Positions 8,100 through 18,199 of a DNA stretch of 64,000 nt are shown here, in pieces. Location of the stretch: the NCBI RefSeq assembly GCF_013359755.1, contig NZ_JABMCJ010000085.1, positions 186,001 to 250,000 on the forward strand, given 5' to 3'. Position 1 is the stretch's first letter. Each line of letters starts with the position of its first letter. The notes beneath the pieces were generated by a model. The model worked only from the letters and a program-made list of their open reading frames with translations. It was not told the DNA's origin and ran no database searches. The position numbers and the translations under genes are program-made. Source of the DNA: Tardiphaga robiniae (GTDB taxonomy: Bacteria; Pseudomonadota; Alphaproteobacteria; Rhizobiales; Xanthobacteraceae).

Positions 8100-9017
8100 A
8101 TGAAACGATTTTTTCTGTTGGGGACCATGATCGCCGCGGCGGTCTGCACGACGCAGGCGGGCGCTCAGGAGCTCACCGGCACGCTCAAGAAGATCAAGGA
8201 CACCGGCGCCATCACCATCGGCTTCCGCGATTCCTCGGTGCCGTTCTCTTATTTGGATGACAATCAGAAGCCCGTCGGTTTCGCCATGGACATCTGCTAC
8301 AAGATCGTCGATGCGGTGAAGAAAGAGCTGAAGAACGACAAGATCGAGGTGAAGCTCAATCCGGTGACCTCGGCGACACGTATTCCGCTGATTGCCAACG
8401 GCACCGTCGACCTCGAATGCGGCTCGACCACCAATAATGCCGATCGCCAGAAGCAGGTCGCGTTCACCAATACGCACTTTCTGACGGCCAGCCGCTTCGT
8501 CTCGAAGAAGGCCGCCAAGCTCGACAAGATCGACGATCTGAAGGGCAAGTCGGTGGTCTCGACCTCCGGCACCACCAACATCAAGCAGCTCACCGAAGCC
8601 AATGCCGCGCGTAATCTCGGCATCAACGTCATTCCCGCCAAGGATCACGCCGAGGCATTCCTGATGGTCGAGACCGACCGTGCTGTGGCCTTCGTGATGG
8701 ATGACATCCTGCTTGCCAGCCTTGCTGCCGGTGCGCGCGATCCGAGCGCCTATGTGATCTCCAAGGACGCGTTCTCGAAAGCTGAGCCCTACGGCATCAT
8801 GCTCCGCAAGGACGATGCGCCGTTCAAGAAGGTTGTCGATGCGGCCACTGCCGAGCTCTACAAGAGCCCGGAAGGCGCCAAGATCTATGACAAGTGGTTC
8901 ACGCAGAAGATCCCGCCCAAGGGTCTCAATCTGAACGTTCCGATGGGAGCCGAGCAGAAGAAAGCGTTCGCCAGCCCGTCGGATTCGCCTGATCCCGACG
9001 CCTACGCAGCCAACTAA
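8100..9017 (+). CDS. Polar amino-acid ABC transporter, periplasmic binding protein (GltI-like)
   Basis: A 305-residue family 3 solute-binding protein. A signal peptide covers about residues 1-23 (MKRFFLLGTMIAAAVCTTQAGA), followed by GTLKKIKDTGAITIGFRDSS and ECGSTTNNADRQKQVAF, typical of glutamate/aspartate binding proteins. GAGGAGAGGG precedes the chosen ATG; an upstream ATG would add six residues and break the signal peptide. It is the first gene of a four-gene operon (binding protein, two permeases, ATPase) and is separated from the permeases by a palindromic repeat. Glutamate/aspartate is the best guess for the ligand. Confidence 0.9.
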   Translation: MKRFFLLGTMIAAAVCTTQAGAQELTGTLKKIKDTGAITIGFRDSSVPFSYLDDNQKPVGFAMDICYKIVDAVKKELKNDKIEVKLNPVTSATRIPLIANGTVDLECGSTTNNADRQKQVAFTNTHFLTASRFVSKKAAKLDKIDDLKGKSVVSTSGTTNIKQLTEANAARNLGINVIPAKDHAEAFLMVETDRAVAFVMDDILLASLAAGARDPSAYVISKDAFSKAEPYGIMLRKDDAPFKKVVDAATAELYKSPEGAKIYDKWFTQKIPPKGLNLNVPMGAEQKKAFASPSDSPDPDAYAAN

Positions 9018-9024
9018 CTCTTGC

Positions 9025-9183
9025 TTACCTCTCCCCGCTTGCGGGGAGAGGTCGTCTTACATGCGCGTAGCGCGTGTAAGACGGGTGAGGGGGAGGCAGC
9101 GAGTAAAACACTGGCTCCCCCTCACCCGTCTCGAACGACCCTCGGTCGTTCGATCCACCCTCTCCCCGCAGGCGGGGCGAGGG
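9025..9183. repeat. Composite palindromic repeat between binding-protein and permease genes
   Basis: Several nested inverted repeats lie in a row: CCTCTCCCCGC/GCGGGGAGAGG (9028-9051), a 12-14 bp hairpin with arms at 9054-9067 and 9071-9082, GGGTGAGGGGGA with its complement TCCCCCTCACCC, and GAACGACC/GGTCGTTC. Repeats of this make are scattered in Bradyrhizobium-type genomes, and a related one occurs near 35.8 kb. Inside this operon it could protect the upstream binding-protein mRNA or reduce read-through to the permeases. Confidence 0.8.
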
Positions 9184-9265
9184 AAGAAGCAATGGCCCGG
9201 CCATTGCATGGGTTTCTGCCTGAGGTTGCCAGGTTTTCGCGTGGACGGCGCGTGGGGGTGAATGC

Positions 9266-9997
9266 GTGAACTATAACTGGAATTGGGGAATCTTCTGGGA
9301 TCAGACGCCTGATGCGACGGGGACCTATTTTGGCTCGCTGATGAGCGGCCTTCAGGTCACGATCCTGCTCGCACTCTGCGCCTGGTTCATCGCGTTCGTG
9401 ATGGGCTCTCTGATCGGCATCATGCGGACCCTGCCTGCGCGCTGGGCGGTGTTTGTCGGCAATGCCTATATCGAGATGTTCCGCAACATTCCGCTGCTGG
9501 TGCAGCTGTTCATCTGGTTCTTCGTCATTCCCGAACTCTTGCCCGGCGATCTCGGCATCTGGATCAAGCAACTGCGCAATGGGCCGTTCATTGCGGCGAT
9601 GCTCGGGCTTGGCTTCTATATGTCCTCGCGTGTCGCCGCACAGATCACCGCCGGCATCAATGCACTGCCAAAGGGCCAGCGCATGGCCGGCACGGCCATC
9701 GGCCTCACCACCTGGCAGACCTATCGCTACATCCTGCTTCCGCTGGCCTATCGCATCATCTTTCCGCCGCTGACCTCCGAATTTCTCAACACCATCAAGA
9801 ACACGGCGCCCGCACTCACCATCGGTGTGCTTGAACTGACGGCACGGGCGCGGTCCATGCAGGAATTCTCGTTCCAGGTGTTCGAGGCCTTCTCGGCTGC
9901 GGCCGCCATCTACCTCGTCCTCAGTGCCGTTGTGACGATCGGAATGCGCATTCTCGAAAAGCGCCTGGCGATCCCCGGCTTCAACGAGGGGAAATAA
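9266..9997 (+). CDS. Polar amino-acid ABC transporter permease (GltJ-like)
   Basis: A 243-residue membrane protein starting at a GTG (MNYNWNWGIFWDQ). It has the HisM/GltJ layout with about five helices: YFGSLMSGLQVTILLAL at the first helix, EMFRNIPLLVQLFIWFF, and the EAA-like loop GQRMAGTAIGLTTWQTYRY-ILLPLA that contacts the ATPase. It pairs with the next permease, 3 bases downstream, to form a heterodimeric channel. Confidence 0.92.
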   Translation: MNYNWNWGIFWDQTPDATGTYFGSLMSGLQVTILLALCAWFIAFVMGSLIGIMRTLPARWAVFVGNAYIEMFRNIPLLVQLFIWFFVIPELLPGDLGIWIKQLRNGPFIAAMLGLGFYMSSRVAAQITAGINALPKGQRMAGTAIGLTTWQTYRYILLPLAYRIIFPPLTSEFLNTIKNTAPALTIGVLELTARARSMQEFSFQVFEAFSAAAAIYLVLSAVVTIGMRILEKRLAIPGFNEGK

Positions 9998-10000
9998 GCG

Positions 10001-10693
10001 ATGTTCAGCAATTTCGATTACGACGTCATCTGGCGCAGCCTGCCTTACCTGTTTCAGCAGGGCATGGCGTTCACCCTCACGCTGACGGCAATTGCGACGG
10101 TCTTCGGTCTCATCCTGGGCACCTTGATCGCGATGATGCGGCTGTCGTCCAGCGCCGTGCTGTCGGGTTTTGCGGTGAGTTACGTCAATCTGATGCGCTC
10201 GCTGCCGCTCGTGCTGGTGATCTTCCTGTTCTACTTCCTGATGCCCTATGTCGGACAGTGGATCATCCGCTCCGATCAGCCCGTGCAGGTCGGTGCCTAC
10301 GCCTCGACTATCGTGACCTTCACGCTGTTCGAGGCAGCTTACTTCTCGGAGATCATGCGTGCCGGTATCCAGTCGGTGCCGCGGGGGCAGGTGATGGCGG
10401 GCTACGCTATCGGGCTCAACTATCGCGAGGTGATGCGCCATGTCGTGCTGCCGCAGGCATTCCGCAACATGCTGCCGGTGATCTTCACCCAGACCATCGT
10501 GCTGTTCCAGGACACATCGCTGGTCTACGTGCTGTCGATCACGGATTTTCTGGGTGCAGCGTCCAAGGTCGCACAGCGCGACGGTCGTCTCACCGAAATG
10601 TATCTGTTCGCGGCGCTGGTCTACTTCCTGATCTGCTTCACCGCCTCGTTCTTCGTGAAGCGCTTGCAGAAGCGCATCAGCATCATCCGCTAG
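10001..10693 (+). CDS. Polar amino-acid ABC transporter permease (GltK-like)
   Basis: A 230-residue membrane protein of the same family as the preceding gene. It shows YLFQQGMAFTLTLTA, NLMRSLPLVLVIFLFYF, and the EAA loop GQVMAGYAIGLNYREVMRH-VVLPQA. The start lies 3 bases after the stop of the first permease, indicating translational coupling. It completes the membrane part of the transporter. Confidence 0.92.
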   Translation: MFSNFDYDVIWRSLPYLFQQGMAFTLTLTAIATVFGLILGTLIAMMRLSSSAVLSGFAVSYVNLMRSLPLVLVIFLFYFLMPYVGQWIIRSDQPVQVGAYASTIVTFTLFEAAYFSEIMRAGIQSVPRGQVMAGYAIGLNYREVMRHVVLPQAFRNMLPVIFTQTIVLFQDTSLVYVLSITDFLGAASKVAQRDGRLTEMYLFAALVYFLICFTASFFVKRLQKRISIIR

Positions 10694-10738
10694 CCACTTT
10701 CGCTTTCAGTCTTTGCCTCCAACTATCGGTCGCTCATC

Positions 10739-11476
10739 ATGCCCATGATCACCATTGAAAAAGTCAGCAAGTGGTACAATCCGCAGTTCCAGGTGTTGAA
10801 GAACTGCACGACAGCTGTCGAGAAAGGCGAGGTGGTCGTCGTCTGCGGTCCCTCGGGGTCTGGTAAGTCGACGCTGATCAAGACCGTGAATGCGCTGGAG
10901 CCCGTGCAGCAGGGCACTATCATGGTCGATGGACTGAATGTGACGACGATGAAGAAGGACCTGCCGAAGCTACGCTCACGCGTCGGCATGGTGTTTCAGC
11001 ACTTCGAACTGTTTCCGCATCTGAAGATCGTCGAGAACCTGTGTCTCGGCCAGACCATCGTGCTCGGCCGCTCGGAAGATGCGGCGAAGGCCAAGGCGAT
11101 GAAGATGCTGGAGCGCGTCGGCCTCACGGCGCATGCGCAAAAATATCCCGGCCAGCTCTCCGGCGGCCAGCAGCAGCGCGTTGCCATCGCGCGCGCGCTG
11201 GTGATGGATCCGATCTGCATGCTGTTCGACGAACCGACCTCGGCGCTCGATCCCGAAATGATCAACGAGGTGCTCGACGTCATGGTCGAACTCGCCAAGG
11301 AGGGCATGACCATGATGGTGGTGACCCACGAAATGGGCTTCGCCAAGAAGGTCGCCAACCGCGTCATCTTCATGGATGCCGGTGAGATCGTCGAAGACGC
11401 GCAGAAGGATGACTTTTTCGGTCATCCGCGCAGCGATCGCGCGCAGCACTTCCTGTCGAAGATCCTCGCGCACTGA
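10739..11476 (+). CDS. Polar amino-acid ABC transporter ATPase (GltL-like)
   Basis: A 245-residue ATPase of the GlnQ/GltL group. Walker [10 protein letters not shown] (about residues 38-46), Q-loop [12 protein letters not shown], signature LSGGQQQR (about 139-146), Walker [14 protein letters not shown] (about 159-172) and switch [14 protein letters not shown] second ATG 6 bases downstream is an equally possible start. It is the last gene of the operon; the next gene is the first chemoreceptor. Confidence 0.94.
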   Translation: MPMITIEKVSKWYNPQFQVLKNCTTAVEKGEVVVVCGPSGSGKSTLIKTVNALEPVQQGTIMVDGLNVTTMKKDLPKLRSRVGMVFQHFELFPHLKIVENLCLGQTIVLGRSEDAAKAKAMKMLERVGLTAHAQKYPGQLSGGQQQRVAIARALVMDPICMLFDEPTSALDPEMINEVLDVMVELAKEGMTMMVVTHEMGFAKKVANRVIFMDAGEIVEDAQKDDFFGHPRSDRAQHFLSKILAH

Positions 11477-11793
11477 CGCAGGGAGCGGGCGCATACAGCA
11501 TCGCGCAAGTGCCTCAAGTTTATGCAGATTCTTGAATGCTGCATGACGGGGCAATTAACGAATGTGTCAGAAATGGAGTGGTATCCTTCAACCGTGAGGG
11601 CGAGGGCCTGTTGGTCCGCTGATTGAACTCCACCGGAGCGATCGGGTCTTTGTCCTCACGGACAATTCCACGACGCCACGTTCTCAGCCTCTGCCCAATG
11701 CTTCTCTGACCGTCTTCCAACGACCCGAGCCGAGGCTGCGCGAGCCATGCTTGCGCGCGTCCTGACTTGGCCCTTCTCCGGAAAGTGCATCGC
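11477..11793. promoter_or_regulatory. Leader region of the chemoreceptor array with shared upstream element
   Basis: About 320 bases without a gene. At 11555-11583 it holds TTAACG, then TGTGTCAGAA, then GTGGTA. The same three blocks with the same spacing recur at 18461-18489 before the fourth receptor. TTAACG and the GTGGTA block are about 17 bases apart, like a -35/-10 pair. This is the probable promoter of the first receptor unit. Confidence 0.5.
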
Positions 11794-13824
11794 ATGATCA
11801 AGATCAACAGTGTCGGCAACAAATTGGGTCTTGCCGGTCTCGTTGGCATCTTGCTCTCGGCGGGCGTTGTCGCAAACCAGATGAGGACCGAGAGCGCGAT
11901 CTCGGAGGTTAATCGTCTGGCCGATGTGCAGCAGAAAATCGCCGATAGCGCGATGGAGGCCGACGGCCAGATGCGCGCCATGCAGGTGGCCAGTCAAGGC
12001 CTGCGCATGGCCATCACGACACCCGAGATTGACAAGAACGCGGCCGAGATCAGGGCCGCCAAGGCTGCGCAGGACCGCATCATCGATGCCGCGTCCGCCC
12101 TGGCGACCAGGCAGGAATACAAGGACAATTTCGCGAAGATTAAATCGCTGACGTCAACCTATCTCGCCGCTGCCGACGAGATCGTCGGTCTGCAGAAGAA
12201 ACTGCTCGAGCTCTATCGCAACCGCAACGTCGCCGTGATCGACTGGAACCGGCATCTCGACCAGCTGCGCCTCACCACTGCCGTGACCGAGGCGACGAAC
12301 TGGCCTGAAGTCGATGGACAGCTCAAGATCGCGGACAATGCCATCAACGCTGTGCAGGCAGCCGCATGGCGTTATGCGTCGATGAATGAAGTCACGCAGA
12401 AGGGCCAGATCATCACCAAGGCCAAGATCCTCACCGATGCGCTGGCCAAGGCCAGCGTGTTCGAAGACAGCGAGCTCGTGCAGAGCGGCCTGATCCAGCT
12501 CGGCACCGACATGAAGAAGTTCATGACGGCCACCGATGAAGCGATCGGCAGTAACGACCAGAAGACCGATATCGTCCGCACCAAGATCACGCCCGCCGCT
12601 GCCGCGGCATCTCAACTGGTCGCGCAATCGGTCTCGTCGGCCAAGGCTGCGGTTGGAGAGGCCCGGGCGCAGGCCGCCGAGGAAATGGCACGATCCGGCC
12701 AGGTCAATCTCGCGCTCGGCCTCGCGGTCGTGCTGGTGCTGATCTGCACCATGGTATTCTCCTTTGTCGGCGTTGCCCGTCCGATGACGCGCCTGAACGG
12801 CGCCATGGGCAAGATGGCGGCCGGCGATCTCGATGTCGTGATTCCCGGCGCCAAGCGCGGCGACGAAATCGGCGACATCGCCAAGACCGTCACGGTCATT
12901 CGTGCAAATGCCGAACAGAAGGCGCGCGATGAAGCTGCGGCGCGCCTCGACCAGGACAATCTGGCCGCGGCGTCGCGCAAGCGCGAAATGGTCGAGCTCG
13001 CCGGGACGTTCGAACGCGCCGTCGGCAATATCGTCGACAATGTCTCCTCGGCGTCGAACAGACTCGAGGAGTCCGCGGGCGCGCTGACGGCAACGGCTGA
13101 ACAGGCCAAGGAGCTGACCGCTGCAGTCGTTGCTGCGTCGGACGAAGCATCCACCAATGTTCAGGCGGTTGCGTCGTCGACCGAAGAGATGTCGTCATCG
13201 GTCAACGAGATCAGCCGGCAGGTCCAGGAATCTGCGAATATCGCCAACTCCGCCGTGGCGCAGGCGCGCAAGACCAATGACCGCGTGGCGGAGCTTGCCA
13301 AGGCTGCGGCCCGGATCGGCGATGTCGTCGAGCTCATCAATACCATTGCCGGCCAGACCAACCTGCTGGCGCTCAACGCCACCATCGAAGCGGCACGCGC
13401 CGGCGATGCGGGCCGCGGCTTTGCGGTGGTTGCGTCCGAGGTGAAGGCGCTGGCCGAACAAACCGCCAAGGCGACGGGCGACATCAGCCACCAGATCAAC
13501 GGCATCCAGGCGGCGACCCAGGAATCCGTCGGCGCCATCAAGGAGATCGGTGACACCATCGGCCGCATGTCCGAGATCGCCTCGACCATCGCCTCTGCCG
13601 TCGAGCAGCAGGGCGCGGCAACCCAGGAAATCTCGCGCAATGTTCAGCAGGCAGCGCAGGGCACGATGCAGGTGACGTCGAACATCACCGATGTACAGCG
13701 CGGCGCCAGCGCGACCGGATCAGCTTCGACGCAAGTGCTGTCCGCGGCGCAGTCGCTGTCCGGCGAAAGCGCGCGGCTCAAGCTCGAAGTCGGCAAGTTC
13801 CTGGACTCCGTCCGGGCCGCATAA
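11794..13824 (+). CDS. Methyl-accepting chemotaxis protein 1 of 6
   Basis: A 676-residue transmembrane receptor. Helix 1 is at about residues 8-28; a long, almost entirely helical periplasmic region covers about 30-305; helix 2 is at about 306-328 ([17 protein letters not shown]). HAMP follows (about 329-382), then the signalling hairpin with tip [18 protein letters not shown] near residue 520. A sensor of about 275 residues is long enough for a helical bimodular (HBM-like) domain, but the subtype is not certain. The signalling half is of the 'SSTEEMSSS' type shared only with receptor 2. The C terminus FLDSVRAA has no CheR/CheB-tethering pentapeptide. The ATG at 11794 is preferred over an upstream TTG because it starts directly before the first helix. 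Confidence 0.93.
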   Translation: MIKINSVGNKLGLAGLVGILLSAGVVANQMRTESAISEVNRLADVQQKIADSAMEADGQMRAMQVASQGLRMAITTPEIDKNAAEIRAAKAAQDRIIDAASALATRQEYKDNFAKIKSLTSTYLAAADEIVGLQKKLLELYRNRNVAVIDWNRHLDQLRLTTAVTEATNWPEVDGQLKIADNAINAVQAAAWRYASMNEVTQKGQIITKAKILTDALAKASVFEDSELVQSGLIQLGTDMKKFMTATDEAIGSNDQKTDIVRTKITPAAAAASQLVAQSVSSAKAAVGEARAQAAEEMARSGQVNLALGLAVVLVLICTMVFSFVGVARPMTRLNGAMGKMAAGDLDVVIPGAKRGDEIGDIAKTVTVIRANAEQKARDEAAARLDQDNLAAASRKREMVELAGTFERAVGNIVDNVSSASNRLEESAGALTATAEQAKELTAAVVAASDEASTNVQAVASSTEEMSSSVNEISRQVQESANIANSAVAQARKTNDRVAELAKAAARIGDVVELINTIAGQTNLLALNATIEAARAGDAGRGFAVVASEVKALAEQTAKATGDISHQINGIQAATQESVGAIKEIGDTIGRMSEIASTIASAVEQQGAATQEISRNVQQAAQGTMQVTSNITDVQRGASATGSASTQVLSAAQSLSGESARLKLEVGKFLDSVRAA

Positions 13825-13909
13825 ATTCATGCTTCTCCCATGATGGGGGAAGCCACAACGAAGACGGCGCCCGTCGCCGAAGCCAGATCAAGTCCTACCT
13901 AGGAAGCCA

Positions 13910-15916
13910 ATGATGTCGCTGTTCAATCTCCGTATCCGCGGTCGCCTCTATGGCGGTTTCGGCGCGCTGGTTCTGTTTGGTCTCGCCAGTTCGGGATTTG
14001 CCGTCTGGCAGATGACGGAAGTTGGAACGCAGGTCGACTCCCTGAACATTCTTTCGGCCAACACGATCCGGGCCTCGGAGATCGCCTCCGAACTGCACGC
14101 GATCCGCGGTGCCGTGTTGCGCTATTCATTCGATCAGGATGAAGCCGCGCTTGCGGATGCCGACAAGCGTCTCGCCGGGGTCACCGCCAGCCTGGACACG
14201 GTGATCAAGACCAGTCGTTCGGAGGAACGCCGCGCCGCCTACCGAACCATCGAGAAGGACGTTGCCGACGTGAAGGCGCAGCGCCAGGCGCTTGGCGAGG
14301 CCATCAAGCAGATGGTCGCCGGCCGGGAAGTGCTGCAGGAAGCCGGCGACAAGCTGTCATCCAGCCTGCGTAAGCTGGTGATCAGCACGCGCAACACCAT
14401 GTATGGCCAGGGTTCGACCAAGCTCGAATCCGACACGCTGATGGTGCAGATCGCGAATTGGCGCTTCTTCGTCAGCCGCGACGAGAAGCATATCGAATCT
14501 TTCAAGGATCACGTCCGCATCGCGGAGCAGCAGATCGGCGAAATGGAAAAGATGCAGATGCCGCCGACGCTCAGCGCGTTGTTCGGCACCATCCGCAGCA
14601 ACCTGAAGAGCTACGCCGCCCAGTTCGAGAAGGCTGCCGCCAGCCTGCAGACGGCAGACGGCATCTTCAACAAGTCGATCAGCCCGACCGTCGTGAAAGC
14701 GATCGGGAAGGTCGAGACCATCAAATCCGACATCCAGCAGGTTCAGTCGCAGACCGTCGCCGCAACCAGCAACCGCATGTCGACGACTAGCATGCTGCAG
14801 CAGATCGTGGCCGGCGTCGCTACTGTGGTCGGTCTAGCGATTGCCTTCCTGATCGCGCGCGGCATTATTGGCCCTCTGTCGGGCCTGACGGCTGGCATGA
14901 AGCGGCTCGCCGACGGGGATTTCAGCGTGGTGTTGCCGGGTCTCGCCCGCAAGGACGAGGTCGGCGACATGGCACGCGCAGTCGAGACCTTCAAGGTACG
15001 GGCCGAGGAGAAGGCACGCGCCGAGGCCGAAGCCAAGCTGACGCAGGACCAGCAGGCAGCGATTCAGCGACGCCGGGACATGATCCGTCTCGCGGACGAT
15101 TTCGAGGGCGCCGTCGGCAGCATCGTCGAGAACGTGTCATCGGCCTCGAGCCAGCTCGAAGAATCGGCGGGCGGACTGACTGCGACCGCCGAGCAATCCC
15201 GACAGCTCACCGCCATGGTGGCCGCAGCCTCCGACGAAGCCTCGACCAATGTGCAGGCGGTGGCGTCATCCACCGAGGAGATGTCGTCCTCGGTCAACGA
15301 GATCAGCCGTCAGGTTCAGGAGTCGGCCAATATCGCCAACTCCGCGGTGGCACAGGCCCGCAAGACCAATGACCGCGTGGCTGAGCTTGCCAAGGCCGCC
15401 GCGCGGATCGGCGATGTTGTCGAGCTGATCAACACGATTGCCGGCCAGACCAATCTGCTGGCGCTCAATGCCACCATTGAAGCGGCGCGCGCCGGCGATG
15501 CAGGTCGCGGCTTCGCGGTTGTTGCATCGGAAGTGAAGGCGCTCGCCGAACAGACGGCCAGGGCAACCGGCGACATCAGTCACCAGATCTCCGGCATCCA
15601 GGCCGCGACCGAAGAGTCGGTCGGCGCCATCAAGGAAATCGGCGACACCATCGGCCGCATGTCGGAGATCGCGTCGACCATCGCATCTGCCGTCGAGCAG
15701 CAGGGCGCGGCGACGCAGGAGATTTCGCGCAACGTTCAACAGGCGGCGCAAGGTACAATGCAGGTGAGCTCGAACATTCTGGACGTGCAGCGCGGCGCGA
15801 GTAACACAGGTTCGGCGTCGTCGCAGGTCTTGTCCGCTGCGCAATCGCTGTCCGGCGAAAGCGCGCGGTTGAAGCGCGAAGTCGGCAAGTTTCTGGACTC
15901 CGTTCGCGCGGCATAG
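13910..15916 (+). CDS. Methyl-accepting chemotaxis protein 2 of 6 (mosaic)
   Basis: A 668-residue receptor; a second ATG directly after the first (13913) gives the [15 protein letters not shown] start that receptor 3 also has. Helix 1 is at about residues 15-35, a helical periplasmic domain at about 36-294 resembling HBM sensors, and helix 2 at about 297-320 ([20 protein letters not shown]). HAMP and the signalling hairpin follow. From the N terminus through HAMP it matches receptor 3. From the region after DDFEG (about 15110) it matches receptor 1, including [33 protein letters not shown] and EQQGAATQ. It follows receptor 1 by 85 bases and is probably co-transcribed; a perfect terminator follows. 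Confidence 0.94.
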   Translation: MMSLFNLRIRGRLYGGFGALVLFGLASSGFAVWQMTEVGTQVDSLNILSANTIRASEIASELHAIRGAVLRYSFDQDEAALADADKRLAGVTASLDTVIKTSRSEERRAAYRTIEKDVADVKAQRQALGEAIKQMVAGREVLQEAGDKLSSSLRKLVISTRNTMYGQGSTKLESDTLMVQIANWRFFVSRDEKHIESFKDHVRIAEQQIGEMEKMQMPPTLSALFGTIRSNLKSYAAQFEKAAASLQTADGIFNKSISPTVVKAIGKVETIKSDIQQVQSQTVAATSNRMSTTSMLQQIVAGVATVVGLAIAFLIARGIIGPLSGLTAGMKRLADGDFSVVLPGLARKDEVGDMARAVETFKVRAEEKARAEAEAKLTQDQQAAIQRRRDMIRLADDFEGAVGSIVENVSSASSQLEESAGGLTATAEQSRQLTAMVAAASDEASTNVQAVASSTEEMSSSVNEISRQVQESANIANSAVAQARKTNDRVAELAKAAARIGDVVELINTIAGQTNLLALNATIEAARAGDAGRGFAVVASEVKALAEQTARATGDISHQISGIQAATEESVGAIKEIGDTIGRMSEIASTIASAVEQQGAATQEISRNVQQAAQGTMQVSSNILDVQRGASNTGSASSQVLSAAQSLSGESARLKREVGKFLDSVRAA

Positions 15917-15970
15917 GACAAAACGTTACACGATCACGCGCGTTCGCCCGACGAGTAAGATACAACTCGC

Positions 15971-16012
15971 AAACAGCCCGGATGCGTCATCGCATCCGGG
16001 CTGTTTGTTTTA
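15971..16012 (+). terminator. Rho-independent terminator after chemoreceptor 2
   Basis: A perfect 16-bp stem (15971-15986 with 15991-16006) around a TCAT loop, followed by a T-rich stretch (GTTTTA). It closes the receptor 1-2 unit and isolates receptor 3. The A-rich 5' arm gives U-rich 3' sequence. Confidence 0.85.
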
Positions 16013-16198
16013 GTGGGTCAAACGATGACACGCGCGACAAAAAGTCATTCTACTTTAAAGCGTTTGCGCGGCTGAAATTAACCCGAAGTTCTCGCAACCT
16101 GACGATGATCGGATTCGAGATTGCCTCTTGCGTTGCGGGTGCGATTCGCGACGTGCAAGGTCGGCTATCAGTGGTTTCTCCCAAGAAGGGCACGTTGC

Positions 16199-18199
16199 AT
16201 GTCGCTATTCAATCTCCGCATCCGTGGCAGGCTGTATGGGGGCTTCGGTGCGCTCGTCTTGTTCGGGTTGGGCATGGCGGGTTTCGCCGTATGGAAGCTC
16301 ACGGAAATTCGTGACGACGTCTCGGCGATGAATGCCCAGTCCGCCAATGCGATGCGCTCGATGGAGATTTCGGCGGAACTCCAGGCGCTTCGCCGCGCGA
16401 TGCTGCGCTATACGTTCGATCAGGACGAGGCGTCATTCGCTGAAGCCGAAAAGCTGCTGACTCAGGTCGGTGGTGTGCTGGAGGAGACGATCAAAGCGAG
16501 CTCGGAGGAGCGTCGCGGAGTCTATCGCGAAGTCGAAAAGACGATCGCCGATTTGAAGAGCAAGCGAGTCGATCTCGGTAACACCGTCAAGGAGATGCTC
16601 GCCAGCCGCAGGGCGCTGCTTGCTGAGGGTGAAAAGCTTCAGGCCGACTTGAAGAAGCTCGTGCTCGCGACGCGTAGCTCGCCATTCGCACAAGGGGCGA
16701 CCACCCTGCAATCCGAAACTCTGTCGGTTCAGATGGCGAACTGGCGGTTCTTTGCAGGTCGCGACCAGGACAATGTGACGTTGTTTGCCAACAGCATGAA
16801 GAACGCGCAGCAACAGATCGCGGAAATGGAAAAATTTGATATGGCGCCGAGTCTTTCAGCGCTGTTCGAATCGATCAAGAAAGGCCTGGTCAGCTATTCC
16901 AGCGGGTTCGATAAGGCGTCGGCCAATCTGATGAAGATGGATCAGCTCTATTACAATACGATCACGCCGATGGTGGTCAGCGCCATCCGCAAGACCGACG
17001 GCATCAAGGCAGCGATCCAGCAGGAGGTCGTGAGCGCGACGACAGCCAATGAGCAGCGCATTTCCGGCACGATCACGCTGCAGCAGATCGTGGCGGCTGC
17101 GGCGACCATCACTGGTCTGCTGATTGCGTTCCTGATCGCGCGCGGAATCATCGGGCCGCTGTTGGGTCTGACGGCGGGCATGAAGCAGCTCGCTGAGGGC
17201 AATTTCGGCGTGGTGCTGCCGGGGCTTGGCCGCAAGGACGAGGTCGGCGACATGGCGCAGGCTGTCGAGACCTTTAAGGTCAAGGCGGAAGAGAAAGCCC
17301 AGGCGGAAGCCGAGGCACGGATCACGCAGGATCAGGCGGCGGCCTTGCAACGCAAGCAGGACATGATCCGGCTCGCCGACGATTTCGAAGGTACAGTCGG
17401 TGAAATAGTCGAGGCGGTGTCGTCCGCGTCGACCGAATTGGAAGCCTCGGCCAGCACGCTGACGTCGACAGCGGATCGGTCGCAGCAGCTCACCACGGTC
17501 GTCGCGACGGCGTCGGAAGAAGCCTCCACCAACGTGCAGTCGGTGGCGTCCGCCACCGAGGAGATGGCGTCGTCCATCACCGAGATCGGCCGTCAGGTCC
17601 AGGAATCCGCACGTATTGCCAATGAGGCCGTGGACCAGGCTCAGAAGACCAATGATCGCGTCGGCGAGTTGTCGAAAGCTGCCGGCCGCATTGGCGCGGT
17701 GGTCGAACTGATCAATACCATTGCGGGGCAGACCAACCTGCTGGCGCTCAATGCCACCATCGAGGCGGCACGTGCCGGCGATGCCGGCCGCGGCTTCGCA
17801 GTGGTCGCGTCCGAGGTGAAGGCGCTCGCCGAGCAGACCGCGAAGGCTACCGGCGAGATCAGCCAGCAGATCGCGAGTATCCAGACTGCGACCGATGATT
17901 CCGTATCGGCGATCCGCGACATCGGTACGACGATCGGCAAGATGTCGGAGATTGCGTCCACGATCGCTTCGGCTGTTGAAGAGCAGGGCGCGGCGACGCA
18001 GGAGATTTCCCGTAACGTGCAGCAGGCTGCGCAAGGCACGATGCAGGTCTCGTCCAACATCATCGACGTGCAGCGCGGCGCGAGTGAGACCGGCGGCGCG
18101 TCGTCTCAGGTGCTGTCGGCAGCGCAGTCGCTCTCGTCAGATAGCAACCGTCTGAAGCATGAAGTCAGTCGCTTCCTGAACTCGGTCCGCGCGGCCTGA
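16199..18199 (+). CDS. Methyl-accepting chemotaxis protein 3 of 6
   Basis: A 666-residue receptor starting [15 protein letters not shown], like receptor 2; the frame upstream of this ATG has no equivalent in the sister genes. Helix 1 is at about residues 15-35, a roughly 255-residue helical periplasmic domain of HBM type follows (FDQDEA and QMANWRFF segments conserved with receptor 2), and helix 2 is at about 295-318. HAMP carries [19 protein letters not shown]. The signalling hairpin is of the 'SATEEMASS' class shared with receptors 4-6. HBM domains of known receptors bind organic acids such as TCA intermediates; the ligand here is unknown. It has its own upstream region between two large gaps and appears monocistronic. 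Confidence 0.94.
   Translation: MSLFNLRIRGRLYGGFGALVLFGLGMAGFAVWKLTEIRDDVSAMNAQSANAMRSMEISAELQALRRAMLRYTFDQDEASFAEAEKLLTQVGGVLEETIKASSEERRGVYREVEKTIADLKSKRVDLGNTVKEMLASRRALLAEGEKLQADLKKLVLATRSSPFAQGATTLQSETLSVQMANWRFFAGRDQDNVTLFANSMKNAQQQIAEMEKFDMAPSLSALFESIKKGLVSYSSGFDKASANLMKMDQLYYNTITPMVVSAIRKTDGIKAAIQQEVVSATTANEQRISGTITLQQIVAAAATITGLLIAFLIARGIIGPLLGLTAGMKQLAEGNFGVVLPGLGRKDEVGDMAQAVETFKVKAEEKAQAEAEARITQDQAAALQRKQDMIRLADDFEGTVGEIVEAVSSASTELEASASTLTSTADRSQQLTTVVATASEEASTNVQSVASATEEMASSITEIGRQVQESARIANEAVDQAQKTNDRVGELSKAAGRIGAVVELINTIAGQTNLLALNATIEAARAGDAGRGFAVVASEVKALAEQTAKATGEISQQIASIQTATDDSVSAIRDIGTTIGKMSEIASTIASAVEEQGAATQEISRNVQQAAQGTMQVSSNIIDVQRGASETGGASSQVLSAAQSLSSDSNRLKHEVSRFLNSVRAA

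Noticed and set aside
9122-10441. A 439-residue minus-strand frame across the two amino-acid permease genes.
   Set aside because: The translation is full of His, Arg, Asp and Gln with no domain, and the plus strand carries coupled permeases with full family motifs.
13825-13909. Hairpin GCTTCTCCC/GGGGGAAGC between receptors 1 and 2 as a terminator.
   Set aside because: It contains a G-T pair and has no T run, so it is unlikely to stop transcription; the two genes are treated as one unit.
16856-18034. A 392-residue minus-strand frame inside chemoreceptor 3, with similar ones in its sisters.
   Set aside because: These frames appear in every receptor at the same place because the coding strand is conserved; they are shadows.
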